The translations under genes and the position numbers were made by a program. The notes beneath the pieces are model-generated. The model had not been told where the DNA came from and searched no databases. It saw nothing but the letters and a program-made list of their open reading frames with translations. A DNA stretch of 13,743 nucleotides from Actinomycetota bacterium (GTDB taxonomy: Bacteria; Actinomycetota; Actinomycetes; Actinomycetales; Microbacteriaceae). How positions within the stretch are numbered: position 1 is the first letter of the stretch; every line of letters starts with the position of its first letter. The stretch lies in NCBI GenBank assembly GCA_016870695.1, contig VGAV01000023.1:1-13743 (forward strand), given 5' to 3'. This document shows positions 1 to 6,448 of this stretch, piece after piece.

Positions 1-1
1 G

Positions 2-712
<711 letters not shown>

Positions 713-730
713 CCCGTCACCGCCGGACAT

Positions 731-768
731 GACGAAGGCCGCCCTCTTTCTCGGGGGCGGCCTTCGTC
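731..768. terminator. Bidirectional hairpin between serC and the DUF3027 gene
   Basis: A perfect 14-bp stem (731-744 pairs with 755-768, arm GACGAAGGCCGCCC) with a 10-nt loop. It sits in the 63-nt gap between two convergent genes, so it probably ends transcription from both sides. There is no clear U-tract on either strand, which is common in high-GC actinobacteria. Confidence 0.8.
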
Positions 769-775
769 GTCTTGG

Positions 776-1453
776 TCAGTAGCTGCGTTCGCGCTCGTCA
801 TCGTCCGACTCGTCGTGGTCCGACTCGTCGTCGTCGAAGTCATCGGACTCGTCGTCGTCGTCCGCGGCGTCGTCGTCGGACTCCTCATCGTCGTCGGAGT
901 CCTCGTCGTCCGCCGCGTCGTCGTCGGACTCCTCATCGGACTCGTCGTCCGCGGCATCCACGTCGAGCTCGTCGATGTCGACGCCGTCGAGATCGCCGGC
1001 GTGCAGGCGAGCCCGGGGCTCGTCGTCGTCGGACTCGTCGTCCGTCTCGTCCTCGTCGTCGTCCTCAGCATCCGACTCGCCGTCGTCGAGGTCGTCGACA
1101 TCCGCGTCGTCCGACTCGGCGGCCGCCGCCTGCGCCGCCTGGTACTCGGCGAGCCGGGTCGCCCACGGGATCCACTCGGGAGCCAGCAGCGCCCCCTCAC
1201 CGGGCAGCAGCTCGACCTCCAGCACCGTCGGCTCGGCGTCCTCGACGACGGCGACGGTCACGGTCCAGTGCCAGCCGGGGTAGCCGGCGAGACGGGTGAG
1301 GAAGCGCAGCGAGACGACCCCGTCGTCCTCGACGACGTAGCCGGCCGCCGGGCCGATGCTGGACTCCGGCGTGATCTCCCGCAGGGCGGCGAGGGCCAGG
1401 TCGTGGGCGTCGAGCAGGCGCGGGTCGACCGGCTGCTCAGGCTTCGAAGTCAT
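776..1453 (-). CDS. DUF3027 family protein with a highly acidic repetitive C-terminus
   Basis: 225 residues. Residues 1-110 form the recognisable DUF3027-like part (DAHDLALAAL, GPAAGY, AGYPGWHWTVTVA, LEVELLPGEGALLAPEW, VPW-like IPWATRLAEY). Residues 113-225 are about 63% Asp/Glu (71 of 113 by hand count), rich in Ser and Ala, with a 16-residue repeat at 173-204; the tail contains the more conserved HAGDLDGVDIDELD (151-164). No signal peptide or membrane segment is visible, so it is probably cytosolic. The function of the family is not known to me. The ATG at 1451-1453 lies inside the last codons of the upstream cold-shock gene (17-nt overlap), implying translational coupling. The long acidic tail could be a nucleic-acid mimic or an interaction tail for the basic C-terminal part of its partner; that is only inference. 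The frame is open further upstream, but that stretch is antisense-type, frame-shifted cold-shock sequence. Confidence 0.85.
   Translation of the reverse strand: MTSKPEQPVDPRLLDAHDLALAALREITPESSIGPAAGYVVEDDGVVSLRFLTRLAGYPGWHWTVTVAVVEDAEPTVLEVELLPGEGALLAPEWIPWATRLAEYQAAQAAAAESDDADVDDLDDGESDAEDDDEDETDDESDDDEPRARLHAGDLDGVDIDELDVDAADDESDEESDDDAADDEDSDDDEESDDDAADDDDESDDFDDDESDHDESDDDERERSY
855..938 (-). repeat. 48-nt tandem repeat inside the acidic tail of the DUF3027 gene
   Basis: Bases 855-890 and 903-938 are the same 36 nt with one mismatch, a period of 48 nt (16 codons). They encode two copies of DEESDDDAADD followed by Asp/Glu/Ser. The surrounding 780-1110 is also rich in GTC/TCG triplets. 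The codon period keeps the frame, so slippage or unequal crossover would change tail length without breaking the gene. Confidence 0.85.
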
Positions 1454-1820
1454 CGGCGACCTTGCGCAGCACGGCGGCGATCTTCTTCGCGTGCGCGCCA
1501 CTGGGGTACCGGCCGCGACGCAGGTCGCCGCCGATGCCGTCGAGCAGCTTGACGAGGTCCTCGACGATGATGGCCATGTCGTCCGCGGGCTTGCGCGAGC
1601 GCTTGGCGAGGCTGACGGGCGCCTCGAGGACGCGCACCGAGAGGGCCTGGGGACCGCGCTTGCCGTCGGCCACGCCGAACTCCAGACGCGTTCCGGCCTT
1701 CGGCCCGGGGGTCCCGGCGGGCAGGGCGGTGGCGTGCAGGAACACGTCCTGGCCGTCATCGGTCGTGATGAAGCCGAAGCCCTTCTCGTCGTCGTAGAAC
1801 CTGACCTTGCCGGTGGGCAT
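1437..1820 (-). CDS. Two-domain actinobacterial cold-shock protein (CspB/Rv0871-like)
   Basis: 127 residues. Residues 1-66 are a cold-shock domain with the RNA-binding motifs KGFGFIT (RNP1) and DVFLHAT (RNP2). Residues 67-127 are an extra C-terminal region (DDMAIIVEDLVKLLDGIGGD, then RRGRYPSGAHAKKIAAVLRK) found in the long actinobacterial Csp type such as M. tuberculosis Rv0871. The role is single-stranded nucleic-acid binding in the cytosol, probably RNA chaperoning. The start ATG (1818-1820) is preceded by GCGAGG at suitable spacing. It is transcribed with the overlapping DUF3027 gene and is divergent from the membrane-protein gene at 1931. The second small Csp in this window (10307-10510) lacks the C-terminal extension. 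Confidence 0.92.
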   Translation of the reverse strand: MPTGKVRFYDDEKGFGFITTDDGQDVFLHATALPAGTPGPKAGTRLEFGVADGKRGPQALSVRVLEAPVSLAKRSRKPADDMAIIVEDLVKLLDGIGGDLRRGRYPSGAHAKKIAAVLRKVADDFEA

Positions 1821-1917
1821 GGATACCTCGCTGGGGATGTGCGCGCAGACGCGCGATGGAACGCGGGAAACCCGATCGGGACCCGGCCTCCCAGCCTACG
1901 GCACCGCCGCCAGGCAG

Positions 1918-1923
1918 TAGGCT
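1918..1923 (+). promoter_or_regulatory. -10 element TAGGCT, leaderless start for the 1931 gene
   Basis: TAGGCT fits the actinobacterial TANNNT -10. It ends 7 nt before the ATG at 1931, so transcription should begin at or beside the start codon. No Shine-Dalgarno sequence precedes the ATG, in agreement with a leaderless mRNA. No good -35 is seen. Confidence 0.6.
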
Positions 1924-1930
1924 GAGCCCG

Positions 1931-2197
1931 ATGAGCACGCGCACCCCCGGCGAAGACGTCCCGATCCGACGTATCGATCGCATCCTCGCGTTCATGTCGC
2001 TGGGCCTGCTCATCCTGTCGATCGTGTGCTTCTTCGCGATCATGATCGGCTCCTCGACCGGCGCGGACATGCGCACCGGCGTCTGGCCCACCGTCGGCGT
2101 CCTCATCTACATCGCACCTCCCGTGGCGTTCGCGTGCCTGGTGGCCGTGCTCATCATGAGCTTCGTGCGAAGGGCACGCGCGAACAAGGGTCGCTGA
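1931..2197 (+). CDS. Small membrane protein with two transmembrane helices
   Basis: 88 residues. A short charged N-terminus (MSTRTPGEDVPIRRIDR) is followed by helix 1 at about 17-40 (LAFMSLGLLILSIVCFFAIM), a short loop, helix 2 at about 53-79, and a basic tail (RRARANKGR). By the positive-inside rule both ends are cytosolic. I do not recognise a functional family; similar short proteins occur at this place in related genomes, to my recollection. Start choice: the frame is open upstream, but the ATG at 1931 gives a compact protein and has a -10 element 7 nt before it. It ends one base before the GTG start of the helicase-associated gene, so it is probably the first gene of that operon. Confidence 0.8.
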   Translation: MSTRTPGEDVPIRRIDRILAFMSLGLLILSIVCFFAIMIGSSTGADMRTGVWPTVGVLIYIAPPVAFACLVAVLIMSFVRRARANKGR

Positions 2198-2198
2198 C

Positions 2199-3938
2199 GT
2201 GTCCGAGACCTCCGATCAACGTGCGCTGGCGGTCTCTCTGGGCGCGATGGGCGACGGCGAGCTGGTCCGCCTTTTCGCCGACCGCGAGGTGTCGCCGACC
2301 GCCACGTGGCGCGACATGTTCGACGCGGCCGACGCCCTCCTCGACCCCGCCTCGATCGGACGGGCCCTCCCCGCGCTGAACCGCGCGGAGGCGCAGGGAC
2401 TCGTGGATGCCACGGCCTCGCGCACACCGCTCCCACCCGACTCCCGCGGCGCCCTGGTCTCCCGGGCCCTCGCCCGCGAGGACGGCACGCCCTTCACCGC
2501 CGTCGCGGAGATCGTCCGCGAGACGTTCCCGGACGGCATCCCGGACATCGAGATCCCCGCCGTGACCTCGGACCCGGCACCGCGCGAGGCCGCCGCCGCC
2601 GAGGACGCGTTCACGAATGCGGCCTCGCTCGCCGACGTGCTGCTGCTGGCCCTCGAGACGCCCCTCGGCCGCATCGGCTCCGGCTCGCTCGGCGCCGGCG
2701 AACGCCGTCGTCTGGTCGAGACGGGTGCGGCCGTCACCCCCGAGGACGCCGATCTGCTGGTCGGGCTCGGCGCCGCCGTCGGCCTGCTCGGCTCGAACGG
2801 ACGCGCGTGGCTGGTGACCCGCGCCGGTCGCGACTGGCTGCGCAAGCCCACGCTCGACCGGTGGGAGAGCACCGCCGCCGCCCTGCGCGACGCGCTCCCC
2901 TCCTCCTACCGCTCGCCCGACGGCGGCTGGGTCTCCGCCTACCTCTGGGCGGGGGCCGCGCCGTTCGACCCGACCGGTCCCCGGCACGCCTCGGAGTGGA
3001 TCGCGCGCTTCCGCGCGTGGGGACTCATCGACACGGCCGGCCAGGAGACGCCGTGGAGCCGCGGTCTCGCCGCGGGCGGCCCGGCCGAGACCGACGCCCT
3101 GCGCGCGCTGCTGCCGCCCGAGGTGGACCGCGTGTACCTGCAGAACGACCTCACGGCGATCGCGCCCGGACCGCTGGCCCCGCACCTCGACGTCCGCCTG
3201 CGCGGCATGGCGGCGCGGGAGTCCCGCGCCCAGGCGTCCAGCTACCGCTTCAGCGCCGCGTCGATCGGCTCCGCCATCACGGCGGGCGAGACCGCGGAGT
3301 CGCTGCGGGACTTCCTCACCGGGCTGTCGCTGACGGGGCTGCCGCAGCCCCTGGCCTACGTCATCGAGCGGTCCGCCGCCGAGCACGGGCGGGTGCAGGT
3401 GGCGCGGGACGAGGCGTCCGGCCTGACCCGCATCCGCACCGACGACGCGACCCTCGCGCGCGCCATGGAGGTGGACCAGTCCCTGCGGTCCATCGCCCTC
3501 ACCGTCGACGACGACGCCGACGGCCACGACCTCGTCACCCACGTCGACCGCGACGTCGTCTTCTGGGCGCTCAGCGACGCGCACTACCCCGCGGTCGCCG
3601 TGGACGCGGACGGCCGCGCCCGGGCGCTGGACCGCGCCCGCCTCGCCCCCGAGGAGTCCGCCCCCTCCCCCGCGGACGTGTACGCGCCGCTCGTCGGTCG
3701 CCTGCGCGCCGGAGTCGGCGACTCGGACGCCGCCTGGCTCGAACGCGAGCTCGACCAGGCCGTCCGGACGCGGTCGGTCGTCGACGTGACGGTGCGGCTC
3801 CCCGACGGATCCGCGCGCGTCTTCCGCCTCGAGGCCACGGGTCTGGGCGGCGGACGGCTGCGCGGGCGGGACAAGGCGGCCGACGTCGAGCGCACCCTGC
3901 CGCTGTCGCACATCGACGGGGTCGCGCTGGTCGAGTGA
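2199..3938 (+). CDS. Helicase-associated domain protein (Helicase_C_3 / XPB-Ssl2-like), partner of XPB
   Basis: 579 residues, cytosolic, Ala/Asp/Arg-rich. Residues about 312-400 (from VYLQNDLTAIAPG, through SSYRFSAASIGSAITAG and GLPQPLAYVIE, to HGRVQV) match the helicase-associated domain found beside or within actinobacterial XPB helicases. There is no Walker A or DEAH box, so it is not itself a helicase. M. tuberculosis Rv0862c next to Rv0861c (ercc3/XPB) shows the same pairing. I infer a DNA-binding or regulatory partner of the helicase encoded 82 nt downstream. Start: GTG at 2199, one base after the previous stop, with AAGGG at 2186-2190 as ribosome-binding site, so it is coupled to the membrane-protein gene. 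The C-terminal 100 residues (TRSVVDVTVRLPDGS) look like a WYL-like beta domain, a weak call. Confidence 0.85.
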   Translation: MSETSDQRALAVSLGAMGDGELVRLFADREVSPTATWRDMFDAADALLDPASIGRALPALNRAEAQGLVDATASRTPLPPDSRGALVSRALAREDGTPFTAVAEIVRETFPDGIPDIEIPAVTSDPAPREAAAAEDAFTNAASLADVLLLALETPLGRIGSGSLGAGERRRLVETGAAVTPEDADLLVGLGAAVGLLGSNGRAWLVTRAGRDWLRKPTLDRWESTAAALRDALPSSYRSPDGGWVSAYLWAGAAPFDPTGPRHASEWIARFRAWGLIDTAGQETPWSRGLAAGGPAETDALRALLPPEVDRVYLQNDLTAIAPGPLAPHLDVRLRGMAARESRAQASSYRFSAASIGSAITAGETAESLRDFLTGLSLTGLPQPLAYVIERSAAEHGRVQVARDEASGLTRIRTDDATLARAMEVDQSLRSIALTVDDDADGHDLVTHVDRDVVFWALSDAHYPAVAVDADGRARALDRARLAPEESAPSPADVYAPLVGRLRAGVGDSDAAWLERELDQAVRTRSVVDVTVRLPDGSARVFRLEATGLGGGRLRGRDKAADVERTLPLSHIDGVALVE

Positions 3939-3944
3939 GGACCG

Positions 3945-3966
3945 GGATGCCGCCCCGGTGGCATCC
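3945..3966. terminator. Short hairpin built from an inverted GGATGCC pair
   Basis: GGATGCC (3945-3951) and GGCATCC (3960-3966) form a perfect 7-bp stem with an 8-nt loop, just after the stop of the helicase-associated gene. It may be a weak terminator or attenuator before XPB, which has its own promoter. It has no T-tract. Confidence 0.45.
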
Positions 3967-4005
3967 ATCCGCCCGCCGACGCGCCGGGGGCACGCGCGAC
4001 CTCGG

Positions 4006-4011
4006 TAGAAT
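4006..4011 (+). promoter_or_regulatory. -10 element TAGAAT, leaderless start for the XPB helicase gene
   Basis: TAGAAT is a near-consensus -10 and ends 8 nt before the ATG at 4020. No Shine-Dalgarno sequence lies between, so the transcript is probably leaderless. This lets the helicase be expressed apart from the upstream gene. Confidence 0.65.
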
Positions 4012-4019
4012 CGATCGTT

Positions 4020-5669
4020 ATGGCTGACGGTCCCCTCATCGTGCAGAGCGACCGCACCGTGCTGCTCGAGGTCGCGCACCCCGACGCGGAGACGGCGCGG
4101 CACGAGCTGGCGGTCTTCGCCGAGCTCGAACGCGCGCCCGAGCACATCCACACGTACCGCATCACCCGGTTGGGGCTGTGGAACGCCCGCGCAGCCGGCC
4201 ACGACGCCGACGGGATGCTGCAGACGCTCGACCGGTGGTCGCGCTTCCCGGTGCCGGCCTCGGTGAGCACCGACATCCGCGAGACCGTCACCCGGTACGG
4301 CCGTCTCGTCATCGAGCGCGACGACGAGGGCGCCCTCGTCCTGCGGTCCACGGACGCGGCCGTGCTCAGCGAGGTGTCGCGGAACAAGCGCATCGCGCCG
4401 CTGCTCATCGGGCACCCGTCCCCTGACAGCTACACCGTCGACGCCTGGGCCCGCGGCCACATCAAGCAGGAGCTGCTGAAGATCGGCTGGCCGGCCGAAG
4501 ACCTCGCCGGTTACACGCCCGGCACGCCGCACCCCATCGACCTCGACGAGGACGGCTGGCACCTGCGTCCGTATCAGCGGCAGGCCGTCGACTCCTTCTC
4601 GGAGGGCGGCTCCGGCGTGGTGGTGCTCCCCTGCGGTGCGGGCAAGACGCTCGTCGGCGCCGGCGCGATGGCCGAGACCCGCACGACGACGCTCATCCTC
4701 GTCACGAACACCGTGAGCGCCCGCCAATGGCGGGACGAGCTGCTGCGCCGCACCTCGCTCACGCCCGAGGAGATCGGCGAGTACTCGGGTCAGTCGAAGG
4801 AGATCAAGCCGGTCACCATCGCGACCTACCAGATCCTCACGGCCAAGCGCGGGGGCCAGTACGCCCACCTCGCGCTGCTCGACGCGCTCGACTGGGGACT
4901 GGTGCTCTACGACGAGGTGCACCTGCTGCCCGCGCCCGTCTTCAAGCTCACGGCGGACCTGCAGGCGCGGCGCCGTCTCGGCCTGACGGCGACCCTGGTG
5001 CGCGAAGACGGACGCGAGGGCGACGTCTTCAGCCTCATCGGCCCCAAGCGCTTCGACGCACCGTGGAAGGAGATCGAGGCCCAGGGCTTCATCTCCCCCG
5101 CCGCCTGCTACGAGGTGCGCGTCGACCTCCCGGCCGGAGAGCGCCTCGAGTACGCCGCCGCCGCGGACGAGGAGCGGTACCGCCTGGCCGCCACCGCCCC
5201 GGCCAAGATCGACGTCGTGCGCCGGCTCGTGGACCGTCACCCCGGGGAGCGCGTCCTCGTCATCGGGCAGTACCTCGACCAGATCGACGAGCTGGCCGAG
5301 GCGCTGAACGCCCCGAAGATCACCGGCTCGACCCCCGTGTCGGAGCGGGAGGAGCTGTTCCAGGCCTTCCGCGTGGGCGAGATCTCCCTGCTCATCGTGT
5401 CGAAGGTCGCGAACTTTTCGGTCGACCTGCCCGAGGCGTCCGTGGCCATCCAGGTCTCCGGCTCGTTCGGCTCGCGCCAGGAGGAGGCCCAGCGTCTCGG
5501 GCGCCTGCTGCGACCCAAGCAGTCGGGGCACACCGCGAGCTTCTACACGCTCATCGCCCGCGACACCGTGGACCAGGACTTCGCGCAGAACCGGCAGCGG
5601 TTCCTCGCCGAGCAGGGCTACGCGTACACGATCCTGGATGCCGACGGGATCGAGGCCGTCGCCGCCTGA
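4020..5669 (+). CDS. XPB/ERCC3-type DNA repair helicase
   Basis: 549 residues; a superfamily 2 ATP-dependent 3'-5' DNA helicase of the bacterial XPB type, cytosolic, thought to act in DNA damage handling. Residues 6-98 are a helicase-associated/damage-recognition-like domain (LIVQSDRTVLLEV, THE HTYRITRLGLWNARAAGHD region, RYGRLVIE). Walker A is CGAGKT at 205-210; the DEAH-family box is DEVH at 298-301; motif III is GLTAT at 321-325, followed by the RED motif at 328-330 that is typical of XPB; motif VI is QRLGRLLRPK beginning at Q491. All catalytic motifs are intact and the length is normal. M. tuberculosis Rv0861c is the closest named relative I recall. Start: ATG 4020 with a -10 element 8 nt upstream. 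The adjacent upstream gene encodes a protein with a homologous copy of the N-terminal domain. Confidence 0.95.
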   Translation: MADGPLIVQSDRTVLLEVAHPDAETARHELAVFAELERAPEHIHTYRITRLGLWNARAAGHDADGMLQTLDRWSRFPVPASVSTDIRETVTRYGRLVIERDDEGALVLRSTDAAVLSEVSRNKRIAPLLIGHPSPDSYTVDAWARGHIKQELLKIGWPAEDLAGYTPGTPHPIDLDEDGWHLRPYQRQAVDSFSEGGSGVVVLPCGAGKTLVGAGAMAETRTTTLILVTNTVSARQWRDELLRRTSLTPEEIGEYSGQSKEIKPVTIATYQILTAKRGGQYAHLALLDALDWGLVLYDEVHLLPAPVFKLTADLQARRRLGLTATLVREDGREGDVFSLIGPKRFDAPWKEIEAQGFISPAACYEVRVDLPAGERLEYAAAADEERYRLAATAPAKIDVVRRLVDRHPGERVLVIGQYLDQIDELAEALNAPKITGSTPVSEREELFQAFRVGEISLLIVSKVANFSVDLPEASVAIQVSGSFGSRQEEAQRLGRLLRPKQSGHTASFYTLIARDTVDQDFAQNRQRFLAEQGYAYTILDADGIEAVAA

Positions 5670-5715
5670 TCCATAGCAGGGCACGGCGTTTCGTGCGATA
5701 TCCAGCGGTTCCCTG

Positions 5716-5749
5716 GGTGCAGTCACGATAATGAGCACATGACTGCACC
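5716..5749. promoter_or_regulatory. Perfect 10-bp inverted repeat over the response-regulator promoter
   Basis: GGTGCAGTCA (5716-5725) and TGACTGCACC (5740-5749) are exact reverse complements with a 14-nt spacer. The spacer holds the -10 element, and the right arm covers the first codons. A dimeric regulator bound here would block the promoter; autoregulation by the encoded regulator is one option. The operator role is inferred. Confidence 0.5.
5727..5732 (+). promoter_or_regulatory. -10 element GATAAT, leaderless start for the response regulator
   Basis: GATAAT ends 6 nt before the ATG at 5739, and no Shine-Dalgarno sequence lies between. This fits initiation at the A of the start codon. 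It lies inside the inverted repeat at 5716-5749. Confidence 0.6.
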
Positions 5750-6431
5750 GCGCATCCTCGTTGTGGACGACGAACCGAACATCCGCGACCTGCTGATCAC
5801 GAGCCTGCGTTTCGCCGGGTTCCAGGTCCGGGCCGTGAGCAACGGCGCGCAGACGATCTCGGCGGTCCTCGAGGAGGAACCGGATCTGATCGTGCTCGAC
5901 GTGATGCTGCCGGACATGAACGGCTTCAGCGTCACGAAGCGTCTGCGCGGGGCCGGATACACGGCGCCGATCCTCTTCCTCACGGCGAAGGACGAGACGG
6001 AGGACAAGATCACGGGCCTGAACGCGGGCGGCGACGACTACGTCACCAAGCCGTTCAGCCTCGACGAGATCGTCGCGCGCATCCAGGCGATCCTCCGCCG
6101 CACGATGCAGGCCGACGAGGAGTCGGTCATCCGCACCGGCGAGCTGACGATGGACCAGGACACGCACGACGTGAGCGTCGGCGACGTCTCGATCGACCTC
6201 AGCCCGACGGAGTTCAAGCTGCTGCGGTACCTCATGCTGAACCCGAACCGCGTGCTGTCGAAGGCACAGATCCTCGACCACGTCTGGGAGTACGACTTCA
6301 ACGGCGACGCCGGTATCGTGGAGAGCTACATCTCCTACCTGCGCCGCAAGATCGATCCGCACTCCTCCGAGCCGCTCATCCAGACCAAGCGCGGCTTCGG
6401 CTACATGCTCAAGTCCGGTAAGAGCGCCTGA
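5739..6431 (+). CDS. OmpR/PhoP-family response regulator
   Basis: 230 residues. The receiver domain (about 5-120) has the acidic pocket D10-D11, phosphoacceptor D54 (LIVLDVMLPDMNG), T82 (FLTAKDE) and K104 (YVTKPFS). The winged-helix DNA-binding domain (about 130-227) has SPTEFKLLRYL, VLSKAQILDHVWEYDFNGD, VESYISYLRRKID and KRGFGYML. It is a cytosolic transcription factor controlled by phosphorylation from the kinase encoded next. The C-terminal half resembles mycobacterial PhoP/TcrX-like regulators, but I cannot assign an ortholog or a signal. Start: MTAPRILVVDDEPNIRD is the normal beginning of the fold and has a -10 element 6 nt upstream. The gene ends 14 nt before the proposed start of the kinase. 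Confidence 0.93.
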   Translation: MTAPRILVVDDEPNIRDLLITSLRFAGFQVRAVSNGAQTISAVLEEEPDLIVLDVMLPDMNGFSVTKRLRGAGYTAPILFLTAKDETEDKITGLNAGGDDYVTKPFSLDEIVARIQAILRRTMQADEESVIRTGELTMDQDTHDVSVGDVSIDLSPTEFKLLRYLMLNPNRVLSKAQILDHVWEYDFNGDAGIVESYISYLRRKIDPHSSEPLIQTKRGFGYMLKSGKSA

Positions 6432-6434
6432 GCC

Positions 6435-6448
6435 GGGAGGCTCCCCTG
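6435..6448 (+). promoter_or_regulatory. Strong Shine-Dalgarno GGGAGG with a CTG start codon for the kinase
   Basis: GGGAGG (6435-6440) is followed by 5 nt and CTG (6446-6448). In this frame there is no ATG, GTG or TTG between the in-frame stop at 6419-6421 and the ATG at 6566, and 6566 lies inside the first membrane helix. The ribosome-binding site therefore decides for the CTG. Confidence 0.65.

Noticed and set aside
780..1110. GTC/TCG-rich stretch as a CRISPR or microsatellite
   Set aside because: It is explained by Asp/Glu/Ser codons of the DUF3027 tail; no repeat-spacer structure.
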